In this document: in pieces, positions 8,368 through 16,832 of the stretch
Layout: every line of letters starts with the position of its first letter
Position numbering within the stretch: position 1 is the stretch's first letter
Source: a virus
IMG/VR virus record: IMGVR_UViG_3300028800_000101
Span: 1-60,309 of that record
Strand: one strand, 5' to 3'
Length of the DNA: 60,309 bases
Made by a program: the position numbers and the translations under genes
Notes under the pieces: generated by a model
Database searches by the model: none
What the model was told of the DNA's origin: nothing
Seen by the model: only the letters and a program-made list of their open reading frames with translations

Positions 8368-10440
8368 ATGAACCGCATTAAAACACTATCCGCAAAGAAC
8401 CTGAAAGGCCGCAGCTTCAGCTACGATCTGGCCCCGCTGAACATCATAGTAGGCGACAACGAAGTCGGCAAGACCGCCGTGCTTGACGCGGTGGTTATGA
8501 ACCTGCTTGGCTACAAGCTCAAGCCCGGGAAGCCGCCGCTGAAAAGTTCGGCGGCAATCTTCCGCTCGTGCGGCTGCCGCGGCGGCGGGGCGACTGAGTT
8601 GGACTTGCAGGCGGAGTTGACGGACGGTCAGACGATTCACCGCAACTGGGCGATGAAGCGCGGCAAGATCAGCTACACGGGGCCGGACAATGAGTGGATA
8701 CCTCCGCTTCTGCTAGACCCGACCGGCTTCTTTGCCATCAGCGGCCCGGAACGGCGCAACCATGTGCTGCGGCAGTGCGACCTGTCCGCGCTGGGGCTAG
8801 GCTACAAGCCGCTGTTGCAGAAGCTGGACAAAATCGAGTACGAGCCGGCGCTGGGCGAGGATGGGAAAGTGGCAGTGGAAGCAGTCAAGTTGACGATCAA
8901 TCAGCTTGAAACCGCACGCGCCGAAGAAGACGTGAGCATTTACGACTGGCTGTCCAGCGTGGTGGAGTCGATAACGGCGCTGCGCGATCAAGCGAAGGCT
9001 CTGGCGGAGACGCATGAAGAGACGATCAAAGGTTTGACCGATGGCAAGGCCCAGGATGCGGACATGACGGCGATTCAGAGCGTGCAGCCGGAACTGAACG
9101 ACATGCGAGCCAGCCACACGGCGGCCGTGCAGGCGGAAGCGAACGCGCTGAACCAGTTCAACGCCGCCGCCAAAGAGCTTCAAGACGCGAAGGCACTGGC
9201 AGCAACGCAGGTGGACGAAACTGCCACGCGCAACCAGATCAGCGCACAAGAACAATTCATAGCCAAGGCCAAGGAGGTGCCTGCCCCAGGGGACCGACCG
9301 ACCGAACAGACGATGCAGACACCGCGGCCTAACGTGTTGGAGACGCATAAAGAGTGGTATGCCAAGGATAATGCTGCAAGGTTGGAGGCCCGGAAGGCCA
9401 GTGACATCATGCTTAGAATCACTTTGCTTAAAACACAAATTGAAGAGGCACGGGCGCGCACGACCTGTCCGACCTGCGGCCACGACATCACCACACAACA
9501 AGCGAAGATCGTGGCGGACTTGGAAAGTAGTCTGAAAACACATCTCAACGAATACCAAATTCAACAGACGCTATGCGATGATGCTCGCGCCGCCGCTATA
9601 ACAGCGCAGGACGTCGCGAAACGCGTCGAAAATGACATCGCCACATGGGACGCCGAAGCCTCAAGGCTGCGCGCGCTCAATCAGACGATGCTTGACGCTT
9701 GGACAGCCCGCCACCGTGGCTACACGGACGCCCAGACAAAGATCAACCGCACCACGGCTGAAATCGCACGGTTGCAAGCGAGCTTGACCAGCAACGCGGC
9801 GGCGCATGACGCATGGGTCAAGCTGCCGATGCTGGAAGCATCAACGGCAGAATTGGCAAAATTATATCAGATTGCTAAATCCGAGGTGCCGTCCATTCAG
9901 GAGACAATTCGGCAACTGGAAGTGCGCCAGCGCCAGTTCATCGCCCGGACCCAGGATCAGCGCCGGGCAGATCAGTCTCGCCAGATGCTCAAGCAAGCGC
10001 AGGAGCGCCTGACCGTGTTCAAGGCCGCGCTGAAACTCGTAGCCGGCGAGAAAGAGCGGGCGGCAGCCGATGCGTTCGGCGCGCTGCTGAAACATGCGCG
10101 GCTGTTCACGGACGGCAACTTGAGGGCCCCACTCGAATACCGGGATGGCGAAATCGGAATGACGTTTGAAGGCAACTGGATCGAGGTCGGCGAGTTCAGC
10201 GGCAAGCAACAGATCTTCGCGCTGGCTGGGCTAGGAGTGGCCCTGACGCAGGATAACAAGGGGCTGCGCATCGTGCTCGTGGACGAGATGGGCCGTCTCA
10301 CCGAAGCAAATAAGCAAAAGCTGATTGATCGATTGCTGGAATTGATTGACCAAGACATAATCGATCAAGCATTCCTGTGCGACGTGTCCGCTGAATCTTA
10401 CTTTGGAATCGTTGATGCCAACCTGATTTACGTCGCATGA
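8368..10440 (+). CDS. SbcC/Rad50-like SMC-family ATPase
   Basis: 690 residues. The N-terminus has the Rad50/SbcC start pattern and Walker A GDNEVGKT (residues 29-36). A long coiled coil is broken in the middle by a zinc hook CPTCG (Cys367 and Cys370). The C-terminus holds a Walker B-like IVLVDEMG. Rad50-type proteins join two arms through the hook and work with an Mre11/SbcD nuclease on DNA ends. No SbcD-like gene was seen nearby, so the partner may be host-encoded or one of the unknown neighbours. The ATG at 8368 is chosen over an upstream in-frame start because it follows the leader motif and begins the ATPase fold. Confidence 0.75.
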   Translation: MNRIKTLSAKNLKGRSFSYDLAPLNIIVGDNEVGKTAVLDAVVMNLLGYKLKPGKPPLKSSAAIFRSCGCRGGGATELDLQAELTDGQTIHRNWAMKRGKISYTGPDNEWIPPLLLDPTGFFAISGPERRNHVLRQCDLSALGLGYKPLLQKLDKIEYEPALGEDGKVAVEAVKLTINQLETARAEEDVSIYDWLSSVVESITALRDQAKALAETHEETIKGLTDGKAQDADMTAIQSVQPELNDMRASHTAAVQAEANALNQFNAAAKELQDAKALAATQVDETATRNQISAQEQFIAKAKEVPAPGDRPTEQTMQTPRPNVLETHKEWYAKDNAARLEARKASDIMLRITLLKTQIEEARARTTCPTCGHDITTQQAKIVADLESSLKTHLNEYQIQQTLCDDARAAAITAQDVAKRVENDIATWDAEASRLRALNQTMLDAWTARHRGYTDAQTKINRTTAEIARLQASLTSNAAAHDAWVKLPMLEASTAELAKLYQIAKSEVPSIQETIRQLEVRQRQFIARTQDQRRADQSRQMLKQAQERLTVFKAALKLVAGEKERAAADAFGALLKHARLFTDGNLRAPLEYRDGEIGMTFEGNWIEVGEFSGKQQIFALAGLGVALTQDNKGLRIVLVDEMGRLTEANKQKLIDRLLELIDQDIIDQAFLCDVSAESYFGIVDANLIYVA

Positions 10441-10479
10441 ACCCAAGCCAGCCTAATCCGGTTCTGTTTGGATAACCGT

Positions 10480-10761
10480 ATGATGACGTTAATTCAGACT
10501 CCAGATGGAGAGTGGATTCAGCCAGCAATTGTTGGTTCCATTATGATTAATGAGGATATAGAAACGTCCGATAAGAAACAAAACACGATATGGCAAGTGA
10601 CGGTTTACAATCGTGGCGGAGGTGAAGTTACAACATGCCTTCCAAACTTCAAAAGCCTAAGAGATGCTCAAGATTGTGCATATACAATTGCTGACGCAGT
10701 AAACAGAGCTATCAAAGAGGATCAACAAACAATCAATAAAACGATATATAAAGCTCAATGA
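10480..10761 (+). CDS. Hypothetical protein, 93 residues
   Basis: A small beta-rich N-terminus (LIQTPDGEWIQPAIVGSI, WQVTVYNRGGGEVTTCL) and a helical C-terminus (AYTIADAVNRAIKEDQQ). It ends in a 4-bp overlap with the helicase gene. No family was recognised. A TTG 12 nt upstream is an alternative start. Confidence 0.55.
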   Translation: MMTLIQTPDGEWIQPAIVGSIMINEDIETSDKKQNTIWQVTVYNRGGGEVTTCLPNFKSLRDAQDCAYTIADAVNRAIKEDQQTINKTIYKAQ

Positions 10762-12413
10762 ATCTTAACCAACTACAGCAACACGCCGTCGCCTGCACGG
10801 CGCCGCGCATCGTTTGCAGTGCCGCCCCTGGCAGCGGCAAGACTCGGGTATTCGTGGAACGGATCAGCCGCATGATCCAGGACGGCACGGACCCGCACAG
10901 CATTGTAGCCGTGACATTCACGAACGTCGCGGCGGCAGAGATACAGAAGCGGCTGGGCCCCGGCGTGATGCTCGGTTACGTGGGCACGCTCCACGGATTC
11001 GTCCTGCGGCTGTTGCAGGAGCATGGCCGCACAATCGGGCTGGCCCAGCGGCTGACCGTGCTGGATGAGGCGGAAGCGGAGGTCATGCGGGTGGCGGCCA
11101 TACAGGCGATGAACTACAAGGGGACTCGCAAATCGGTGGACGCGGAGATTGATCTTGGCGTGCAACACTTCCGAGCCGCTGCTCGCCGGCCGGAGAACGA
11201 TACTGAGCGCGTGGCGTTCGAGTATTATTTTAGACTGTTGACGACCGGATGCCTCACCTTCGATATGATTTTAAGCTTGGGGCTTGAACTGGTGCAGAAG
11301 CTGGCGCAGCCGACGCTTGGGCAGTACGGGCACCTGCGCAGGTACGAGCATCTGCTTGTCGATGAAGCACAGGATGCGAGCGAGATCGACTGGCAGATTT
11401 ACGAGGCGCTGCCGGTCAAGACTCGGTTCTTCGTGGGTGATTCTCGACAACGTATATTCAGCTTCCGCGGATCATGTGACGGATTCGAGTCGCGGATTGC
11501 CGGCTCACCTGGCAACGGTTGGACCGCACTGGAATTATCCTCAAACTATCGCTGCGCGTTCGCCATTGTGACCGCCGCAAACAACCTGATGCGGCAACAT
11601 GCGCCGATGGTGAGCGCGACCGGCGAGATTGGAAGCGTGATAGTCACGCGGTACGATACAGCGGCAGAGGAACAGTCGGCAGTGTCGACGCACGTCAAGC
11701 ATTGCCTGGCAGTCACGCCCGCGAACGACATGGCGGTGCTGGTCCGAACGAACGCATTGGCCGCGGAGTTTCGCAAGGCTCTGGAATCTTCCGACATCCC
11801 GGTGCGATCTCGAAAGAAGATCGAGCATCCGCTGGACTGGCACATCGCCCGGGCGTTCATCGGACTCCTGACCAACCCTGAGAATGACCGGCTGGCGTTC
11901 AAGTTCGTCGAATTGAAGTTGGGCACCGAGAAGGCTGGCCAGATGCAACGGGATGCCGTGGCCGACTTTACGACGATCAATGACCGCTGGTTGCACATTC
12001 GAAACATGCAGGTAGCCGACGTGACGACCGCCATGGTGCAGGCTGGGCTAGACCGGGAGAGCATCGGGCGCGTGCGGGAGTTGATCGACACGCTGCAACC
12101 CGGCTCGACGCTGCTAGAGCTACAGGGCGCGCTACAGGCGCTTGAGGCGGACGAGCAGATGGAAGGTGACGGCGTGACGGTTACGACGTGCCACGGCGCC
12201 AAGGGCAAAGAATGGGAGTGCGTGTGGCTACCAGCATGGGAAGAGGGCATCCTTCCGGGCCGTGGCGACGTCGAGGAAGATCGCCGCCTCGCATACGTGG
12301 CCCTGACCCGCGCCAAGGCGCTGGCGGCCATCTCTTGGGCTGGAAAGCGCGTACTAGAATGGAAGGGTGTGCAGGTGCAGAAGCCGAGCCGGTTCATCGC
12401 CGAATTATCATGA
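10758..12413 (+). CDS. UvrD/Rep-like superfamily 1A helicase
   Basis: 551 residues with SF1 motifs in order: Q-motif LNQLQQHAV; Walker A AAPGSGKT (22-29); VVAVTFTNVAAAEI (motif Ia); LLVDEAQD (DEAQ at 202-205); GDSRQRIFSFRGS (motif III); LSSNYR (IV); VTTCHGAKGKEWECVWL (V); AYVALTRAK (VI). It unwinds DNA 3' to 5' in replication, repair or recombination. It is shorter than cellular UvrD (about 720), with reduced 1B/2B insertions. It is coupled by ATGA overlaps to genes on both sides. Confidence 0.85.
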   Translation: MNLNQLQQHAVACTAPRIVCSAAPGSGKTRVFVERISRMIQDGTDPHSIVAVTFTNVAAAEIQKRLGPGVMLGYVGTLHGFVLRLLQEHGRTIGLAQRLTVLDEAEAEVMRVAAIQAMNYKGTRKSVDAEIDLGVQHFRAAARRPENDTERVAFEYYFRLLTTGCLTFDMILSLGLELVQKLAQPTLGQYGHLRRYEHLLVDEAQDASEIDWQIYEALPVKTRFFVGDSRQRIFSFRGSCDGFESRIAGSPGNGWTALELSSNYRCAFAIVTAANNLMRQHAPMVSATGEIGSVIVTRYDTAAEEQSAVSTHVKHCLAVTPANDMAVLVRTNALAAEFRKALESSDIPVRSRKKIEHPLDWHIARAFIGLLTNPENDRLAFKFVELKLGTEKAGQMQRDAVADFTTINDRWLHIRNMQVADVTTAMVQAGLDRESIGRVRELIDTLQPGSTLLELQGALQALEADEQMEGDGVTVTTCHGAKGKEWECVWLPAWEEGILPGRGDVEEDRRLAYVALTRAKALAAISWAGKRVLEWKGVQVQKPSRFIAELS

Positions 12414-12643
12414 CCCCACAATATCAGGCGCTGCTCGACGAGTTCTACCCGCCCGGCCCCAAGCCGCCGCGCCGCCGCGTGTTCAAGCTGCGGCTGGACA
12501 AACGCTCAACCGCGATCCGGCTGGCCATGCGCCGCCTGCGCGAGCGCCGCCGCCAGCAGCGGCTGAACAACCGCGGCCAGCCGCTGTTGCCCGTCAATGC
12601 CAAGTTCATCAATAAAAAATACCGCAAACGCTACGCAAAATAA
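12410..12643 (+). CDS. Small highly basic protein
   Basis: 77 residues starting in an ATGA overlap with the helicase. More than a third is Arg/Lys (LAMRRLRERRRQQRLNNRGQ), suggesting nucleic-acid binding, with a Pro-rich N-terminus. The last 18 codons lie in the left copy of a 55-bp direct repeat. No family was recognised. Confidence 0.55.
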   Translation: MTPQYQALLDEFYPPGPKPPRRRVFKLRLDKRSTAIRLAMRRLRERRRQQRLNNRGQPLLPVNAKFINKKYRKRYAK

Positions 12644-12644
12644 T
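12590..12644 (+). repeat. 55-bp direct repeat, left copy
   Basis: 54 of 55 bases match 13453-13507. It encodes the end of the basic 77-residue protein (PVNAKFINKKYRKRYAK). The two copies bracket an 808-bp segment with two genes. Confidence 0.9.
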
Positions 12645-12680
12645 AAGAATTTCTGTTTACTTTGATAAAGGAGGTGGAAA

Positions 12681-12923
12681 ATGAAATATATAAACTTTCT
12701 GAAAATGTTCGCAGCAGGATCGGCCTGTATTTTTGGCGCTGGGATGCTTGGTTCTGGATTTGTCGATTGTGTTTTTAAGCTATTAGACTGGATTCAAAAA
12801 ATCGGCTGCGATGGTTATGAGGGATGGATTCTTCTAGCGGTTTGGTCTTTGCTTGGGGGTCTTGGATTTGCGGTAATGTTTTATCCTGGGCCTTGTGAAT
12901 CCCAACCGAAAGACGATCAATGA
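12681..12923 (+). CDS. Two-span membrane protein in the repeat-flanked cassette
   Basis: 80 residues with two hydrophobic segments (MFAAGSACIFGAGMLGSGF and ILLAVWSLLGGLGFAVMF). It has the clearest Shine-Dalgarno box seen in this genome (AAAGGAGGTGG, 12669-12679). That is unlike its A-rich-leader neighbours and hints at a foreign origin. It overlaps the next gene by 4 bp. Function unknown. Confidence 0.6.
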   Translation: MKYINFLKMFAAGSACIFGAGMLGSGFVDCVFKLLDWIQKIGCDGYEGWILLAVWSLLGGLGFAVMFYPGPCESQPKDDQ

Positions 12924-13513
12924 AAAATATTGATAAAATGAGATGCGAGCAAACGGTTGAAACTTCGTTGATTCCGTTTGTCTGTTTTGGACCTATCACT
13001 CTCCGTCAAGCGAACGAATGCCTGACGGCATGGGGCCATAAAATGGGTCCGTGTGTGCGTGGGAACGCTCAAGGATGGTCACATGGGCTATCGTTTGAAG
13101 GCAAGCTTGTGGCGGTCACAGTCACGGCGACCTTGATCCGCGACGCAGTTGGGAACGCCCCAGGATTGGACCGGAGCAATACTATTGAGCTGGCAAGATT
13201 GTGCGCATCTCGCCCAGGACTTTGCCGAGCTGCAATCAGGCTTTGGAGAGAATTTGTCTTTCCGAATCTCGGCTATCGTTACGCCATTTCGTACCAGGAT
13301 TCCGAGCTTCACAACGGAAACACATACCGTTTTGACGGATGGAAAAGAATATCACGAAGTCGTAGCGGTACAGACTCCAGAAGTGGTAGAAAGGGGCGTG
13401 ATAAGTGGGTTTGGTTGTGGCCTCCAATTCAGCCGGACATCGTTTCCGAAAGCCCGTCAATGCCAAGTTCATCAATAAAAAATACCGCAAACGCTACTCA
13501 AAATAATCGTTGA
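12920..13513 (+). CDS. GNAT-fold protein resembling Mom/XF1762-type phage acyltransferases
   Basis: 197 residues. The core runs from LSFEGKLVAVTVTATLIRDAV through TIELARLCASRPGLCRAAIRLW to GYRYAISYQDSELHNGNTYRFDGWK. This strand/cofactor-helix/GW pattern is known from Mom DNA-modification proteins and the related XF1762 family. Mom adds a carbamoylmethyl group to adenine and protects phage DNA from restriction. Here the function is inferred from the pattern only. The last 20 residues are encoded out of frame by the right copy of the 55-bp repeat, so the original C-terminus was probably replaced when the repeat arose. Confidence 0.5.
   Translation: MKNIDKMRCEQTVETSLIPFVCFGPITLRQANECLTAWGHKMGPCVRGNAQGWSHGLSFEGKLVAVTVTATLIRDAVGNAPGLDRSNTIELARLCASRPGLCRAAIRLWREFVFPNLGYRYAISYQDSELHNGNTYRFDGWKRISRSRSGTDSRSGRKGRDKWVWLWPPIQPDIVSESPSMPSSSIKNTANATQNNR
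13453..13507 (+). repeat. 55-bp direct repeat, right copy
   Basis: It differs from the left copy at one base. Besides giving the out-of-frame tail of the Mom-like protein, it is also in frame with a GTG that follows a stop near 13395. That frame could make a 33-residue peptide ending VNAKFINKKYRKRYSK, a near copy of the basic protein tail. Confidence 0.9.
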
Positions 13514-13545
13514 CAGCCACCACGCGGCAGGCCCATGATGCGGAC

Positions 13546-13701
13546 GCAGCCGGAAACGGCTGCCGGAGTTGGAAGCTTCGATAAAAGACAGCAAAAATGC
13601 ACAACACTGAAAATTCAGAGCGCCACCCGGCGACCTCGGTAATGATTCGCGGGAAACTTCTCCGCGTGCTGTCACCGCTTCCAACGTCGGGTTGCGCTCT
13701 G
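13546..13701 (+). ncRNA. Candidate structured RNA between the cassette and the next gene
   Basis: The 199-bp gap 13514-13712 holds no gene but two strong secondary structures. The first is a 7-bp stem with a GAAA tetraloop (GCAGCCG-GAAA-CGGCTGC, 13546-13563). The second is a 14-nt arm (13616-13629) pairing with 13688-13701 with one mismatch. It encloses a 6-bp inner stem (CGCGGG 13648-13653 with TCCGCG 13661-13666). It is not a tRNA and matches no riboswitch I know. It could be a cis-leader for 13713 or a small RNA. Confidence 0.35.
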
Positions 13702-13712
13702 AGTATTTAAAT

Positions 13713-13874
13713 ATGAGCAATGAACGAAGATTGCACCATAAAATCAGGATGTTTGTGTGGTCCAAATCAAACGAGCAAATCAAGATACTAGAGATGCTTG
13801 GATATGAAGACGTTCTCCAGCGGATGCGAGAACACGCAAACAAACATAAATTCTGGTTCGAGAAACAAAAATGA
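13713..13874 (+). CDS. Small helical protein, 53 residues
   Basis: It starts at ATG 13713 just after the structured region and overlaps the next gene by 4 bp. It is charged and helical (NEQIKILEMLGYEDVLQRMREH). No family was recognised; coupling to the initiator-like gene suggests a replication accessory role. Confidence 0.5.
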   Translation: MSNERRLHHKIRMFVWSKSNEQIKILEMLGYEDVLQRMREHANKHKFWFEKQK

Positions 13875-14605
13875 AAACATTCACATTCGAGATGCTAGAC
13901 CGGCCCATTGCGTTCCAGAGGATTCTTGTCGAAATAACGCATAGCATCACCGGAGCTTTGCTTCTTTCACAGGCAATCTATTGGCAAAAAAGATCAGAAA
14001 CGGAATGGTGGTATAAAATCCAACAGGAATGGGAAGAGGAAACAGGAATGGGCAGACGGGAGCTTGAAACAGCAAAGATAGCCTGCAAAGGCATTTTGGA
14101 ATGCGAAAGGCGTGGAGTACCAGCAAAATGCTATTACCATGTTGACGGAGAAGCTCTCAAGACTTCCCTGAGGGCTGTACAAACAAGATTGGCGGAAAGC
14201 GCCAAACTGGATTGTACGAAAGCGCCAAACAAGAGTGGCGGAATCAGCCAAACTACTATAGAAGAGACTACATCAGAGACTACTACACCAATTACGCCTA
14301 TCGGCGTTGATACTTTGTTTGAAGCATTCTGGAAAGCATACCCGAAGAAGACGGGGAAGCTGGCGGCGCAGCGCGCATGGAAGAAGATCAAGTCCCCGGC
14401 TACCTCGTTGCCGGAATTCCTTGCAGCGCTTGAAAAGCAAAAGAAGAGCGATCAGTGGACGAATGAAAACGGCAGGTTCATTCCGAATCCGGCTACCTGG
14501 TTGAACCAAGGCCGATGGATGGACGAACTATCACCTGCCACGCCGCAGTCTCAAAAGCTCCGCTACCGTGACGCTGACGACGACATGCCTGAAAACGGTT
14601 ACTGA
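13871..14605 (+). CDS. Replication initiator / helicase-loader-like protein
   Basis: 244 residues. The N-terminal 100 residues look like the winged-helix domain of phage replisome organisers (ALLLSQAIYWQKR, WYKIQQEWEEETGMGRRE). An Asn/Thr-rich linker follows. The C-terminal part carries the motif set common at the end of such proteins (FEAFWKAYPKKTGKLAAQRAW, FIPNPATWLNQGRW). These proteins bind the origin and recruit DnaB, and the DnaB gene follows directly. Family assignment is by pattern. Confidence 0.65.
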   Translation: MKTFTFEMLDRPIAFQRILVEITHSITGALLLSQAIYWQKRSETEWWYKIQQEWEEETGMGRRELETAKIACKGILECERRGVPAKCYYHVDGEALKTSLRAVQTRLAESAKLDCTKAPNKSGGISQTTIEETTSETTTPITPIGVDTLFEAFWKAYPKKTGKLAAQRAWKKIKSPATSLPEFLAALEKQKKSDQWTNENGRFIPNPATWLNQGRWMDELSPATPQSQKLRYRDADDDMPENGY

Positions 14606-14606
14606 C

Positions 14607-15977
14607 ATGTCCAACCGCATCATCATCCCGTCGCGCGCGCACGGCCGCCCTGGCGTCTCGGTGGACCGGCTGCCGCCGCACTCGCTGGCGGACGAACAGG
14701 CGATGATCGGGTGCCAGTTGCTTGACCCGAATCAGACGATACCCGAGGTATTCTCGAAGTTGAAGGGGGATGTGGGGGCGTTTTACGACCTGCGAAACCA
14801 ACAGATTCAGGCGGCGATATTCGAGATGTACGATGAGCGGACGCCGGTGGACATCGTGACGCTGTGCGGTCGGCTGCGGGACAAGCAGGCACTGGACCAG
14901 TGCGGCGGAGTGGTCTACCTGTCAGAGTGTCAGGACATGGTGCCGAGCGCGGCGAACCTGCCGACCTATGTGGAAACGGTTTGCATGAAACATCTGCTGC
15001 GCAGGACGATTCAGCTTTGCATGTCATCGGCGAATCGGATTTACGAATTCGAGGGAGATGCCAACGAGATTTTGGATGACTTTGAGCGGGAGGCCCTGGC
15101 GCTGCGCACCGTGCGCGGTGCGGGCGAGATGACACCGATACGCGAAGTGGTTGCCCAGACATTGAACGACATTGAAGAGATGTTCAAGCGGCAAGGATCA
15201 ATCTCCGGACTGTCAACCGGGTTTCCGGACTTGGACGCGGAGACGGACGGTCTGCATGGTGGCGAGTACATTCTGATTGCGGCGTTTCCATCGGTCGGTA
15301 AAACATCGCTGGCCATGAACATTGTGGAGCACGTCGCGCTCGACCTAGGATTACCGGTGGGTGTATTCAGCGCCGAGATGTCGGCCCGGTCGCTGGTCCG
15401 GCGCGGCATCGCTTCGGTGGGCCGTGTGAATATGAGGATGATCCGTGACGGCAAGATGGGTGAAGAGGATTTTCCACGAATACAAAACGCGGCTGGCAAG
15501 CTATCTGCCGCGAAGCTTTACATTGATGACACTAGCGATTTATCAATTCAGTCTGTGCGCGCGCGTGGCCGCCGCATGGTGCAGCGGTACGGCGTCAAGC
15601 TGCTGGTGGCCGATTACGCGCAGATGTTTTGCTCGCCCGGCGCCGAGAATCACACGATGGAACTTGACCAGGTAAGCAAGGGTTTCAAGAACATGGCCAA
15701 AGAGTTGGATATTCCAGTAATCGTGTTGAGCCAGTTGACAGAGGACAGCAAGGGCAACATCCACTTGAAAGGAGCCCGGGCGCTTGGCGAAGATGCGGAC
15801 GGCTACTGGCTATTGAAGCGACCGAAAGAAACTCCGGATGGAACAGACGAAGAGGCTGAACTGATCGAACTGTGGTTGCGCAAGCAGCGTAACGGAGCGC
15901 GAAATGTGAAAATAAAACTGACCTTCCTGAAAGCTTTCACCAGATTTGAAAGCGCGTCGAAATACGAAAATCCATGA
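14607..15977 (+). CDS. dnaB: DnaB-type replicative helicase
   Basis: 456 residues. The N-terminal helical domain has the DnaB signature (PPHSLADEQAMIGCQLLD, RTPVDIVTLCGRLRD, YLSECQD). The RecA-like domain has Walker A FPSVGKTSL (Gly231-Lys-Thr233), the VFSAEMSARSLVRRG motif, a Walker B-like LLVADYAQM and the VLSQLTEDSK loop. It unwinds DNA 5' to 3' at the fork. The ATG 2 nt after the initiator stop is chosen over an upstream GTG. It overlaps the next gene by 4 bp. No primase was recognised in the window. Confidence 0.9.
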   Translation: MSNRIIIPSRAHGRPGVSVDRLPPHSLADEQAMIGCQLLDPNQTIPEVFSKLKGDVGAFYDLRNQQIQAAIFEMYDERTPVDIVTLCGRLRDKQALDQCGGVVYLSECQDMVPSAANLPTYVETVCMKHLLRRTIQLCMSSANRIYEFEGDANEILDDFEREALALRTVRGAGEMTPIREVVAQTLNDIEEMFKRQGSISGLSTGFPDLDAETDGLHGGEYILIAAFPSVGKTSLAMNIVEHVALDLGLPVGVFSAEMSARSLVRRGIASVGRVNMRMIRDGKMGEEDFPRIQNAAGKLSAAKLYIDDTSDLSIQSVRARGRRMVQRYGVKLLVADYAQMFCSPGAENHTMELDQVSKGFKNMAKELDIPVIVLSQLTEDSKGNIHLKGARALGEDADGYWLLKRPKETPDGTDEEAELIELWLRKQRNGARNVKIKLTFLKAFTRFESASKYENP

Positions 15978-16399
15978 ACACGCTCTTTGACCCACCGCGC
16001 TGGCCCGGCGGCCCGCATCATTGCAATTACGAGAACCGGCCAGCCTTTCCAGACATGAAGGCGCTCAAGGCGTTCATCGACGATTCGACCAAGCTGCTGG
16101 TAGTCTGGAAGTGCGAAGTATGCGGTGAATGGCATTTCACCTCGACGATGCGGCCGCCGTCCGGCGACACGAGCGGGAGCGGGCGGCGGCATCTGCCCGT
16201 GCCGCTGCCGCGATTCGTCCGGGATGCGTTTGAGAAACAGAAGCCGCGGGAGACGAAGATTGACCTCGATGACTACGTGATATTTGAAACGGTGGCGGCG
16301 GAAGAGCGGCAAGCCGAACTGGAACGGATTTGGATGAAATCTTTCTACGCGGACAAGACGGTGACACAGGATCAGCCGCTGGCGTGGAAAATTAAATAA
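15974..16399 (+). CDS. Hypothetical protein with a Cys-pair finger
   Basis: 141 residues, ATGA-coupled to dnaB. It contains WKCEVCGEWHF, a knuckle that could bind zinc together with the nearby His. The second half is charged and helical (FETVAAEERQAELERIW). No family was recognised. Position suggests a replication accessory role. Confidence 0.5.
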   Translation: MNTLFDPPRWPGGPHHCNYENRPAFPDMKALKAFIDDSTKLLVVWKCEVCGEWHFTSTMRPPSGDTSGSGRRHLPVPLPRFVRDAFEKQKPRETKIDLDDYVIFETVAAEERQAELERIWMKSFYADKTVTQDQPLAWKIK

Positions 16400-16414
16400 A
16401 AAGAGAGTAATAAA

Positions 16415-16720
16415 ATGAATAAACAAACAGCTTTGGAACTGCCACGGCGGGAATGGGTATATGTCGATTCACCCAATGATCTCGGCTTCGGAGAATGTCC
16501 TCGATGCGGTGGCAAAAACTACTGCTGGTCCAACTACTGCGGGCGTGTGTGGTGTTTCGATTGTTGCGACGACGTGCGCCCAACGCATTACGGGATAATT
16601 GACTGTCACGTCTCAATCGAGTGCTGCAAGATGATGGGTTTTACATTTGCGGCCGTGGACGTAATGCTTGGAACGTTAATTGAATTTGACGATCCACGAT
16701 GGCCAAACAAAATATTTTAA
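16415..16720 (+). CDS. Small Cys-rich protein
   Basis: 101 residues with Cys pairs CPRCGG and WCFDCCDD, the layout of a zinc ribbon, plus DCHVSIECC. No family was recognised. The start follows an A-rich leader (aaaagagagtaataaa). Confidence 0.5.
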   Translation: MNKQTALELPRREWVYVDSPNDLGFGECPRCGGKNYCWSNYCGRVWCFDCCDDVRPTHYGIIDCHVSIECCKMMGFTFAAVDVMLGTLIEFDDPRWPNKIF

Positions 16721-16755
16721 AAATGATTGCAACCTAGCGCCTCGTAGAAAACATG

Positions 16756-16783
16756 TTGACAAAATACAATTTAAGCCGATACT
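16756..16783 (+). promoter_or_regulatory. Sigma-70-like promoter before 16833
   Basis: TTGACA (16756-16761), 16 nt, GATACT (16778-16783). A short hairpin (CTGGC-acgaa-GCCAG) and the AACAACGAA leader lie just downstream. It shares GATACT with the promoter at 26141. Confidence 0.5.
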
Positions 16784-16808
16784 GAAAACGCTGGCACGAA
16801 GCCAGTGA

Positions 16809-16817
16809 AACAACGAA
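16809..16817 (+). promoter_or_regulatory. AACAACGAA leader motif of 16833
   Basis: Exact 9-mer, 15 nt before ATG 16833, about 20 nt after the predicted transcription start. Confidence 0.6.
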
Positions 16818-16832
16818 CAAAGAAAACGCAAT

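Noticed and set aside
8164-10440. Upstream start for the SbcC-like protein
   Set aside because: It would add 68 residues that overlap the GNAT-like gene and lie before the leader motif.
12188-12643. Longer frame extending the basic protein upstream
   Set aside because: The upstream part overlaps the helicase in another frame; the ATGA at 12410 gives a coupled start.
13149-13478. Alternative frame inside the Mom-like gene
   Set aside because: It overlaps the GNAT-like frame entirely and shows no domain pattern.
13616-13701. tRNA-like length and pairing
   Set aside because: No T-arm consensus, no anticodon arm with the right spacing and no CCA-compatible end.
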